Of a stretch of DNA of 18,858 nucleotides, positions 1 to 7,070 are shown in pieces. Origin of the DNA: Bacillota bacterium (GTDB lineage: Bacteria; Bacillota; Clostridia; Acetivibrionales; DTU013); the NCBI GenBank assembly GCA_023415815.1, contig JAEZJL010000157.1, positions 1 through 18,858 on the forward strand, given 5' to 3'. The notes beneath the pieces were generated by a model, which was given only the letters and a program-made list of their open reading frames with translations, ran no database searches and had not been told where the DNA came from. The position numbers and the translations under genes are program-made. The first letter of the stretch is position 1; every line of letters begins with the position of its first letter.

Positions 1-685
1 AATAGAGCGCCATCACCGATAAAGCGCCGAACAGAAACAAATCCTTGTTCACAATGGTCCTGTCCATGCTGTGAATCTGCTCAGGCGTGCCCAGGCTGAG
101 GGCATACCACATGCCTCCCCGGGAATAGACAAAGTTGGCGATATGTACGATGATTTCAAAGCTGGACTCCGCCGGCGTGAATTCCACTACCCTGGGCCGG
201 TATTCGGGCGTAAACTCCTCCTTGCTGGTCCCGACCTTTCCGTTGGAGGAAACCAGGCGGTCGTTGATATATAATTCATAGGCCGTTGAATAAGGGGGGA
301 TCCTCATGGACAGGGGCTTGCCTTCCGGGGCATTTACCACCCTTACCGTATAAGTGCCGTAGCCCATACCGGGCAGCCACTGACCGTCTATTTGGGATTT
401 GTTCCATTCTCCCGGCACATCCGCCGCCAAATCCGGCTCGTAGCCGCCCGTCGCAAGCTCCCTGTCGGACAAAAAGCGTTTCCAGTAAAAATCCCATTGA
501 CCCCTCAGGATCAAGGCCCCGTCCCGTCCCGGTTCCCAGCCTTTCATATCCAGCACGCCCTTTTCGGGATGTATCCGGGCGGCATCCGGCTTTGAAAAGC
601 TGAATATGCAGAAAAGGAGGGTGACGGAGAGCGCCACGGCGGACAGCAGCAGCAGCAGACGCTTTTTATTTATTTTTTCTTTCAC
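1..685 (-). CDS. Sensor histidine kinase, 7TMR-DISM type (N-terminal fragment, runs off left edge)
   Basis: The first 228 residues of a membrane sensor kinase are visible; the rest lies beyond the left edge. The GTG start at 683-685 matches the GTG start of the larger kinase at 2109-5174, and the two proteins align without gaps through a shared KKRLLLLL signal anchor (about residues 8-28) and a DISMED2-like jelly-roll sensor domain. Landmarks are GQWDFYW, LPGMGYGTY, STAYELYIN, PEYRPRVV and SRGGMWYA. The frame stays open to base 1 and ends at the first membrane helix of the 7TM block (FLFGALSVMALY). By family knowledge this domain binds an unknown extracellular ligand, perhaps a carbohydrate. 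By analogy with its paralogue the missing part should hold kinase domains, but this is not seen. It is probably transcribed separately from the regulator, because a terminator and its own promoter region lie between them. Confidence 0.88.
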   Translation of the reverse strand, partial: MKEKINKKRLLLLLSAVALSVTLLFCIFSFSKPDAARIHPEKGVLDMKGWEPGRDGALILRGQWDFYWKRFLSDRELATGGYEPDLAADVPGEWNKSQIDGQWLPGMGYGTYTVRVVNAPEGKPLSMRIPPYSTAYELYINDRLVSSNGKVGTSKEEFTPEYRPRVVEFTPAESSFEIIVHIANFVYSRGGMWYALSLGTPEQIHSMDRTIVNKDLFLFGALSVMALY

Positions 686-793
686 CTTATCAACCTTCTT
701 TCATCGTCATGGACATATCCCGGATTGATTATTCAATGGCTTCCTGCTCCGGTTTTATTTCAAAAACCGCCTTTTTTTACAGCTTACAGCATG

Positions 794-880
794 ATTATAT
801 CAGTAAAGTATATAAACGCTAATAAAAACACTGCTTTCTTACATTTTACTATGCATTTTCCCACTGAACCATGACTGAAC
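794..880 (-). promoter_or_regulatory. Promoter/operator region of the left kinase gene with paired direct repeats
   Basis: Read on the minus strand, GTTCAGTC (873-880) and GTTCAGTG (862-869) form direct repeats with an 11-bp period. Eight bases after the second repeat comes a -10-like CATAGT (848-853). A TATAAT also occurs at 794-799. The upstream region of the other kinase has the same arrangement, so the repeats are conserved between paralogues. OmpR/PhoB and SARP regulators bind direct repeats with 11-bp period (established); that this is such a site is inference. Confidence 0.5.
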
Positions 881-922
881 GGAATTATTTTCATGGCAGG
901 CAGAGTTCCCTGGGCGATAGAA

Positions 923-976
923 AAAAAGGGGGACATTTCTTCACCTGCTGAGGAATGAAGAAACGTCCCCCTTTTT
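923..976 (-). terminator. Intrinsic terminator after the response regulator gene
   Basis: Arms at 923-942 and 957-976 form a roughly 20-bp stem around GGGGGACGTTTCTTC / GAAGAAATGTCCCCC, flanked by A and T runs. In the minus-strand RNA the single non-Watson-Crick position is a G-U wobble, whereas in the plus-strand RNA it would be A-C, so the hairpin fits the minus strand. It lies 43 bases past the regulator stop. Its GGGGACATTTCTTC core resembles the palindromes at 5347-5684. Confidence 0.75.
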
Positions 977-1018
977 CACTTTTTTCAGAAGCAGCGGCCA
1001 GCTCAAAATAATACCCGC

Positions 1019-2107
1019 TTACCGGAGCAGTCTCCGGAAAGCCTCATCCGGCTCCTGTCCCAGCTTTTTCTTCAATCCGTTCCTGTAAACGTCATAGTAT
1101 TTTGCCGCCAACGCATGCTCCCCGGTCAGCCGAAGGACCTCGATCAGCCTGTAGTTCAGCCCTCTGTGGAGCGGTTCCTTCAGCAGTCCTTCTTTCAGCC
1201 ATCCGGCGGCCTTTTGGTGGCAGCCCGTCTCTTTGTAGTGGTCGGCTATCCCGAGTACCAGAAAGATATACCGCTCCTCCAGCAGCAGCCTTTTCACCGA
1301 CGCCCAATCGTACTCCCAGCCGGAAAGATATTCTCCCATAAAAAGGTCCGCTGTTGCTTCAAATTCCAGGATGTTTTCATTTCCGGCAGCCTTGCCCTTT
1401 TCAGTAAAGGCGCAGAATTCCAGATAGTCGCAGACCAGATCTCCCATATCAAATTTATAGCCTCCCCTGTCGTAGGTGAAGGGTACTCTGATCCCATACT
1501 GCAGTAATGCTTTTTTTAAATAATGAAGCGTGGTGTTGAAATGGATGAGAGCCTTGTCTCCGTCAAAATCCGCCCACAGGCTGTCGATAATTTCACTGCG
1601 GCTGACGAAGCTTCCTCTCCTGTCAATCATAAACGCCAGGAGCTCTTCCGCCTTTTCGGTGCGGAATTTCACCTGCTCGATCCCGTTGCTTACCGTAAAT
1701 CTGCCGAAGCACCGGACATAGATCTTTTCGGAACGCAGGGATATTCCTTTCGTCTCTACAATCTTGCCGAGCGTTTCCCTCAGCCTGTCCGCCGACACCG
1801 GTTTCATAAGATAATCAAGGGCGTTCAGGCGGAAGGCTTCCACGGCGTATTGGTTGTATGCGGTCACGAAGACAATGGCAATTCCCTCCTGAAGGTCGAT
1901 AATGCGGCTTGACAGCTCAATGCCGTCCATGTCCGGCATTTCTATATCCAGGAATACCGCATCGGCCCTGTTTTCCTTCAAATATTCCAGCGCCTCCAGC
2001 GGTCTGGTGAATTCTCCCGCCACCTCCGCCATTCCGCTGTTTTTCAAAAGCTTTGCCAGCTTGTCGAGAGAGGGCCTTTCATCGTCCACAACAATTGCCC
2101 TGATTAT
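1019..2107 (-). CDS. Response regulator with OmpR-type winged helix and BTAD (SARP-like) output domain
   Basis: A 362-residue transcription regulator and probable partner of the kinase that ends one base upstream. From the AUA start, the receiver spans about residues 1-120, with the acidic pair D8/D9, the phospho-acceptor D54 in FLDIEMPDMDG, and K102 in LMKP. A winged-helix DNA-binding domain follows (about 125-215; ELLAFMIDRR, SRSEIIDSLW, YDRGGYKF), then a helical BTAD/TPR-like domain (about 225-360; LEFCAFTEKG, KEPLHRGLNYRL, AAKYYDVYRNGL). The next in-frame conventional start is GTG at 2087-2089, which would delete the first beta strand (IRAIVV) and has no ribosome binding site. AGGAGG at 2117-2122 lies 9 bases from the ATA codon at 2105-2107, and an in-frame stop at 2114-2116 excludes anything further upstream. 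AUA initiation, or a mutated ATG, is therefore inferred. This family (receiver-wHTH-BTAD) is common in Firmicutes beside 7TMR kinases; its targets are unknown. Confidence 0.85.
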   Translation of the reverse strand: MIRAIVVDDERPSLDKLAKLLKNSGMAEVAGEFTRPLEALEYLKENRADAVFLDIEMPDMDGIELSSRIIDLQEGIAIVFVTAYNQYAVEAFRLNALDYLMKPVSADRLRETLGKIVETKGISLRSEKIYVRCFGRFTVSNGIEQVKFRTEKAEELLAFMIDRRGSFVSRSEIIDSLWADFDGDKALIHFNTTLHYLKKALLQYGIRVPFTYDRGGYKFDMGDLVCDYLEFCAFTEKGKAAGNENILEFEATADLFMGEYLSGWEYDWASVKRLLLEERYIFLVLGIADHYKETGCHQKAAGWLKEGLLKEPLHRGLNYRLIEVLRLTGEHALAAKYYDVYRNGLKKKLGQEPDEAFRRLLR

Positions 2108-2108
2108 G

Positions 2109-5100
2109 TCAATTCACCTCCTGAAGGACGGTAAAGGACACCCTGGTGCCTTTGCCCGGCTCGCTTTCTATGGAAAGCCCCTTTCCAAACAGCTTCTTAA
2201 GCCTTCTGTCGATATTCCAAAGACCGATTCCGTGCCCGGCTTCCGGCATTAGCAGCTCCGCAAGTCTTTCCTCCGGAATGCCCTGCCCGTCATCCTCCAC
2301 GGATACCCGTACGCCTCCGGCCGCTTTTTTGACCGACAGGGTGACGGTACCTCCGCCGCCCTTCTTCCTCAGGCCGTGAATGACGGCGTTTTCAACCAAT
2401 GGCTGTATGGAAAGCAGAGGTATATTGATTTTTATGGTGTCGTCAATATCAAACTCCACCCGGAGCCTGTCCCCGAACCTGGCCTTTTCTATTTCGACAT
2501 AAGAGCCTGCAAGGCTCAACTCCCTTTCCAGCGGTACGTACATTTCAAGGCTTTTGAAATCAAAGCTCTGTCGCAGGTAATTGGAAAAATCGTCAATCAG
2601 CCGCTGGGCGCGGCTCGGATCGGTGTCACAGAAGGAAGATATGGCATTTAAGGTATTAAAAAGGAAGTGAGGCTTTATCTGCGCCTGCATAAAGGCCACC
2701 TCCGCGGTCATTGCCCTGTCCACCGACATTTTAAGGTTTACCAGGGTTCTCACTCTGGCCAGCAGCTCCTCCGGCTCAAAGGGCTTTGGCAGGTAATCGT
2801 TGGCCCCTGCCTCAAAGCCCATGACGATATCCTCGGCTGATGCCTTGGCAGTCAGCATGAGTACCGGCAGCTCAAAAGCCGGCTTGCTTTCCCTGAGCTT
2901 TCGGCACACCTCATAACCGGACATTTCCGGCATCATGACATCCAGTATGACCAGCGAGCAGTCCGTATGCCTTTGAAGCCGATCCAGCGCGGCTTTGCCG
3001 CTGTTGGCTGAAGTGACGGCATATCCCCCAAGCCTCAGCATGGCTGTGGCGGCCTGCAGATTGACAGGATCGTCGTCCACCAGGAGAATGAAGCTTCCGC
3101 CTTCTTCCGGTTCAATCGCAGCAGATGCCTCCTCCAGCTCCGCAATAACCGGTTCATGCACCGGCATATCCGTTTCTGTTTTTTCAGGAGCGCCCTCGGC
3201 GACCGGCAGTGTGAAGTAAAACCGGGAACCCGCGCCGGGATGGGATTCCACCCTTATGCTGCCTCCCTGCAGCTCCACCAGCTGCTTTGTGATGGGGAGC
3301 CCCAGGCCGGTGCCTCCATGCCTGCGGGTCAGGGAATTGTCAACCTGCTCAAAGGACTTGAATATGTCCTCCAGCTTATCCTCCGGAATGCCTTCGCCTG
3401 TGTCGCTGACACAGATCTCCAGCATGTCTCCCGATTTTCTTACGGAAAGCTTTACGCAGCCCCGGACGGTGAATTTCACCGCATTGCCCACAAGGTTGTA
3501 CAGTATCTGCACCACACGGTTTTCATCAGCCAGCACGGGCGGCAGTCCCTCCGGGATTTCAGAAATAACGTCGTATTCCTTTGTCCGGCTCAGCTGCTTA
3601 AAAACATTCACAACGGTATGAATCAGGCCTTCCACCTGTATGGCCCTGATGCTTAGCCGTATGTCGCCGTTCTTCATTTTCGAATAGTCCAGAATATCGT
3701 TCACCAGGTTCGCAAGCCTCCGGCTGCTGCCTGCGATAATGGACAGGTTTTGCCTTTGCGGACCGTTGAGCTCGCCTGCGCTGCCCTTGAGCATGGCCTC
3801 CGTAATCCCGAGGATGCCGCTTAAAGGCGTGCGGAGCTCGTGAGAGGTGTTGGCGAGAAATTCGTCTTTTATTTTATCCAGCTTTAAAAGCTTGCGGGAC
3901 AGCGCATGGACGTTTTTAAAGGCCTCCGAAAACCTTCTTGAGAGGACGAAGGATTGCAAAAGCAGGAGTACGAACAGTCCGAAGGATACCAGCTCACCTA
4001 CGCTGCTGAGGATGACGTTGTTCTGGTACAGCATGTCGCGCATTGCGCATGCAATCACGGCCAGCGCTCCGAGCAGTATCGGCAGGGTGTCTTTCCTGCC
4101 TTTCAGGAACGCGATGCATAGGGTTAAGACGGGATATGCGCCGGTAAGAATTGCGCCGGTCTGGACAATGTAAATACACCCGGTGAAAAAGGCAATCGGG
4201 GTAAACAGGAAAACAAGCGTCATGCCTGCCGCATAGATAAGAGCTATTTTTAAAACCTTTTTCGAGTTTTCTTCAGGAAACAGCTCTCCAATCATGAAGG
4301 CGGCAAAAACCGGGAACCAGCACAGCGTTATATACTCTATTTGTATGATTGACCGGAAGCTTATAAACGGTATCAGCCTGTAAATCATATAATCGCCGTA
4401 TATCACCGTCCGGCTAGCAAAAGTGATGCACATGAATACAAAAAAGAGGCTGCTCTTATCCTCCCGCCGCAGCAGGTAAAGGCTCAGATAGTAAAACGCC
4501 ATCACCGCCAGGGCGCCGAAAAGGAATACGTCCTTGTCCGCAGCGGCTTTGTCCATATTTTTGATTTGCTCCGGCGTGCCTATGTTGATTGCGTACCACA
4601 TGCCGCCGCGGGCATAGGTGAAATTAGAGGTATGTACGATGAGTATAAAGCTGCTTTCCTCCGGTGTGAAGCTCACGGTCTGCGGCCTGTATTCAGGCGA
4701 GTGGTGCTCCTTATCGGAGCCCGTCCTTCCGTTGGAGGCAACCAGGCGTTCATTGATATATAATTCGTAGGCTGTTGAAAAAGTGGGGATCCGGAGAGCC
4801 AGCGGCCTTCCCGCCGGTGCGTTTACCACCTTGAGTAGGTAGGTGCTGTAACCAAAGCCCGGCAGGCCTTTGCCGTTTATTTTGTAGCTGTTCCAGACCG
4901 AGGGCACGTCTGCCGTGACGTCGGGGGACGGACTGCCGGCTGCAGCTTCCCGGTAGGACAGAAAGCGTTCCCAGTAAAAATCCCATTGCCCGCTCAGGCT
5001 CAAAACCCCGCCCTGGTCCGGCTCCCAGCTTTGCAGGTCCAATACTCCGGCTTCCGGATGTATCCGGCCGGCTTCAGGCCCGGAAAAGTTGAATATGAAT

Positions 5101-5174
5101 ATAAAGGCTATCAGGGCGATAAGCACGCTGGACAGCAACAGCAGCAAACGCTTTTTACCCTTTTTTTCTTTCAC
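2109..5174 (-). CDS. Hybrid sensor kinase with two kinase modules (7TMR-DISM, HisKA-HATPase, receiver, LytS-like kinase)
   Basis: A 1021-residue membrane kinase. Visible order: signal anchor 9-28; DISMED2-like extracellular domain about 40-205; seven membrane segments about 212-410; HisKA with H445 in SHELRTP; HATPase with N564, DTGEGIP (591-597) and GGTGLGL (620-626); receiver with DDD at 700-702, phospho-acceptor D745 and K797; then a second, LytS/His_kinase-type module with H836 in QIKPHFLFN, N929 in LVENAVIHG, and its own ATP lid DDGQGIP (961-967). All catalytic residues of both modules are present. The start is GTG at 5172-5174, in the same place as in the paralogue at 685. The stop (TGA, 2109-2111) lies one base from the AUA start of the response regulator, so the pair is translationally linked. 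By family knowledge it autophosphorylates on histidine and relays phosphate to a receiver. Which of the two modules drives the partner regulator cannot be told. Confidence 0.93.
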   Translation of the reverse strand: MKEKKGKKRLLLLLSSVLIALIAFIFIFNFSGPEAGRIHPEAGVLDLQSWEPDQGGVLSLSGQWDFYWERFLSYREAAAGSPSPDVTADVPSVWNSYKINGKGLPGFGYSTYLLKVVNAPAGRPLALRIPTFSTAYELYINERLVASNGRTGSDKEHHSPEYRPQTVSFTPEESSFILIVHTSNFTYARGGMWYAINIGTPEQIKNMDKAAADKDVFLFGALAVMAFYYLSLYLLRREDKSSLFFVFMCITFASRTVIYGDYMIYRLIPFISFRSIIQIEYITLCWFPVFAAFMIGELFPEENSKKVLKIALIYAAGMTLVFLFTPIAFFTGCIYIVQTGAILTGAYPVLTLCIAFLKGRKDTLPILLGALAVIACAMRDMLYQNNVILSSVGELVSFGLFVLLLLQSFVLSRRFSEAFKNVHALSRKLLKLDKIKDEFLANTSHELRTPLSGILGITEAMLKGSAGELNGPQRQNLSIIAGSSRRLANLVNDILDYSKMKNGDIRLSIRAIQVEGLIHTVVNVFKQLSRTKEYDVISEIPEGLPPVLADENRVVQILYNLVGNAVKFTVRGCVKLSVRKSGDMLEICVSDTGEGIPEDKLEDIFKSFEQVDNSLTRRHGGTGLGLPITKQLVELQGGSIRVESHPGAGSRFYFTLPVAEGAPEKTETDMPVHEPVIAELEEASAAIEPEEGGSFILLVDDDPVNLQAATAMLRLGGYAVTSANSGKAALDRLQRHTDCSLVILDVMMPEMSGYEVCRKLRESKPAFELPVLMLTAKASAEDIVMGFEAGANDYLPKPFEPEELLARVRTLVNLKMSVDRAMTAEVAFMQAQIKPHFLFNTLNAISSFCDTDPSRAQRLIDDFSNYLRQSFDFKSLEMYVPLERELSLAGSYVEIEKARFGDRLRVEFDIDDTIKINIPLLSIQPLVENAVIHGLRKKGGGGTVTLSVKKAAGGVRVSVEDDGQGIPEERLAELLMPEAGHGIGLWNIDRRLKKLFGKGLSIESEPGKGTRVSFTVLQEVN

Positions 5175-5222
5175 CGTATCAACCTTCCCTCAAAACCGCT
5201 TTTTTTTGCAGCTTACAGCTTG

Positions 5223-5278
5223 ATTATACCAGCGTTTTTTCTTTTATGATACATTTTTCGACTTAACCGTGACTTAAC
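5223..5278 (-). promoter_or_regulatory. Promoter/operator region of the hybrid kinase with paired direct repeats
   Basis: On the minus strand, two identical copies of GTTAAGTC lie at 5271-5278 and 5260-5267 (11-bp period), followed after exactly 8 bases by TATCAT (5246-5251). A further TATAAT is at 5223-5228. The repeats and the 8-bp distance are conserved upstream of the left kinase gene, whereas the distance to the TATAAT is not (31 bp here, 62 bp there). The layout matches activator sites that replace a -35 box. Direct control by the neighbouring BTAD regulator is inference. Confidence 0.55.
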
Positions 5279-5322
5279 GGATTTGGACTGTTGACGCGGG
5301 AGGTTTACTTGAGATGTGTTTA

Positions 5323-5684
5323 AGGGGACACTTCTCGAAAATTAGAGGGACAGTTCTTCAAAATATTGATGGTGGTTTTGCAGAACTGTCCCTATTGACC
5401 GCAGGGACACTTCTCCAGAATGTTGACGAGCGGTTTGGAGAACTGTCCCTCCATAAACCGTAGGGACACTTTCTACAGAATATTGACGGCGATATTGGAG
5501 AACTGTCCCCTCATAAACCGCAGGGGCACTTCTCCAGAACATGACGACGACTTCGAAGAACTGTCCCCCATAAACCGCAGGGACGCTTCTCCAGAATATT
5601 GACAGCGATATTGGAGAACTGTCCCCCATAAACCGTAGGGACACTTCTCCAGAATGTTGACGAGCGGTTTTGGAGAACTGTCCC
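5323..5684. repeat. Tandem array of six palindromic (REP-like) hairpin repeats plus a half unit
   Basis: Six imperfect palindromes of 45-47 bp lie at 5347-5392, 5404-5449, 5463-5509, 5523-5567, 5580-5625 and 5638-5684. Each starts GGGACA(G/C)TTCT and ends AGAACTGTCCC. They are separated by about 10-14 bp, with CATAAACCGYA in the four spacers after the second unit. A lone left half (GGGGACACTTCTC) lies at 5324-5336. Start-to-start distances are 57, 59, 60, 57 and 58 bp. The centres (GAATATTGACGGCGATATTGG-like) and spacers are also conserved, so the ~58-bp unit repeats as a whole. The array lies between the 3' end of the aspartase gene and the kinase promoter and could end or stabilise the hyd transcript. 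The apparent minus-strand reading frame across it (5342-5689) is a by-product of the repeats. Confidence 0.9.
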
Positions 5685-5725
5685 CACAAAGGTTACCCCG
5701 CCTTCCGTGACGATAATGCCATTTC

Positions 5726-7066
5726 CTACGTCTCGCGCTTCTCCGGGCCGCTTATCTTCTTCAGCAGCTCCATCGCTTTTTCCGGATTTCCGCCCGATTC
5801 TTCGATGATTTTGCTTACTTTATCATACCCCAGGGAAGCGGCATACTCCGTCGCGTATGCGTAGGAGGTCGTAAGAAGCTCCCTGCACCTGTCCGCATTC
5901 GGCTTGATAAGCTCGACGCACTTCGTCCTGAAGAGCTCGGCCGCGTTTGTCAGCAGCTCAAGGCTCTCAAGCAGGGAATCGGCGATCAGCGGGAGAAAGG
6001 CATTGAGCTCGAATTCGCCGCGTGACGCCGCCATGGAGACGGCATAGTCGTCCGCCATTACTTTCATGGACACCTGCATCACCATTTCCGGGATGACCGG
6101 GTTGACTTTGCCGGGCATGATGGTGCTGCCCGCCTGCAGCGGCGCGAGCGTGATTTCCGAAAGGCCGCCCTTTGGCCCCGAATTCATAAGGCGCAGATCG
6201 TTTGATATTTTCATCAGGTTCACCGCCAGCGCCTTCAAAAGCCCGGATACCTCGACGAAGACATCATTGTTTTGGGTGATGTCCATCGGATACTCGGCAG
6301 CGGCAAGCCCTATCCCGGTCAATTCCCTGAGCTCCTCGATCACCCCGAAGCGGTACTTCCTCTCCGCGTTGGTGCCCGCGCCGACCGCCGTACCGCCCAG
6401 GTTCACCTGCCTCAGTCTTTCCTCCGCCTTGTACAGCCGCCAGCGATCCCTCGCGATGGCCTGCGCAAAGGAGCCGAATTCCTGGCCCAGCGTGACCGGG
6501 ACCGCGTCCATCAGCTCGGTCCTGCCGAGTTTCAGGATTCCCTCAAACTCGCTTTCCTTCGCCTGCAGCGCCTGCTGAAGCCTTGCGCAGGCTTCGCTGA
6601 GCCTGCGCAGCAGCAGGATCGCCGCGATGCGCAGCGCCGTCGGATAGACGTCGTTTGTGGACTGCCCGCGGTTGACGTCGTCAAGCGGATGGATGATCTC
6701 ATAGCTGCCGCAGCGGTGACCGAGCTTTCGTAGCGCAAGATTGGCGATCACCTCATTGACATTCATATTAGCCGACGTCCCAGCCCCGCCCTGAAGGGCG
6801 TCGGTGACAAATGAATCGTCCGCTTTTCCTGACAAAATCTCGTCGCAGGCCCCGGAGATCGCTTCATAAACGCCCTCTTTACCGATACCGAGCTTCCGGT
6901 ATGTCAGAGCGGCGGCTTTTTTAACGCTTACAATCGCATAGATCAGCCGCAGGCTCGTTTTCTTGTAACCAAGCGCAAAATTGCCGGCCGCCCGCGCGGT
7001 CTGCAAACCGTACGCTATTTCATCCCCGAGCTGCATTTCACCGATATTGTCCTTTTCTGTGCGCAT
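5726..7066 (-). CDS. aspA: Aspartate ammonia-lyase (aspartase), last gene of the H-cluster maturation operon
   Basis: A 446-residue member of the fumarase/aspartase superfamily that would convert L-aspartate to fumarate and ammonia. Superfamily signatures are present: GGAGTSANMNVNE (93-105), HPLDDVNRGQSTND (126-139) and the mobile catalytic loop GSTIMPGKVNPVIPE (313-327) with Ser314. The VIPE ending of the loop favours aspartase over class II fumarase (usually TQCE). Thr315 replaces the second serine usual in GSSIMP. It is slightly shorter than typical aspartases (about 468). The ATG follows GAGGAG, with a 4-base gap after the hydF stop, so it is cotranscribed with hydF. Aspartase genes are known in some hyd operons of Firmicutes. 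A role in supplying ammonia for the bridging amine of the H-cluster dithiolate is inference; general aspartate catabolism is the alternative. Confidence 0.92.
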   Translation of the reverse strand: MRTEKDNIGEMQLGDEIAYGLQTARAAGNFALGYKKTSLRLIYAIVSVKKAAALTYRKLGIGKEGVYEAISGACDEILSGKADDSFVTDALQGGAGTSANMNVNEVIANLALRKLGHRCGSYEIIHPLDDVNRGQSTNDVYPTALRIAAILLLRRLSEACARLQQALQAKESEFEGILKLGRTELMDAVPVTLGQEFGSFAQAIARDRWRLYKAEERLRQVNLGGTAVGAGTNAERKYRFGVIEELRELTGIGLAAAEYPMDITQNNDVFVEVSGLLKALAVNLMKISNDLRLMNSGPKGGLSEITLAPLQAGSTIMPGKVNPVIPEMVMQVSMKVMADDYAVSMAASRGEFELNAFLPLIADSLLESLELLTNAAELFRTKCVELIKPNADRCRELLTTSYAYATEYAASLGYDKVSKIIEESGGNPEKAMELLKKISGPEKRET

Positions 7067-7070
7067 AGAC

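Noticed and set aside
286..603. Plus-strand frames opposite the left kinase
   Set aside because: They are shadows of the minus-strand kinase, which aligns with its paralogue along the whole stretch.
5323..5684. CRISPR array
   Set aside because: The 'spacers' are only 10-14 bp and are themselves conserved, the units are long palindromes, and there are no cas genes.
5342..5689. 115-residue open frame on the minus strand across the repeat array
   Set aside because: Its protein is a translation of the tandem palindromes, has no ribosome binding site and resembles nothing known.
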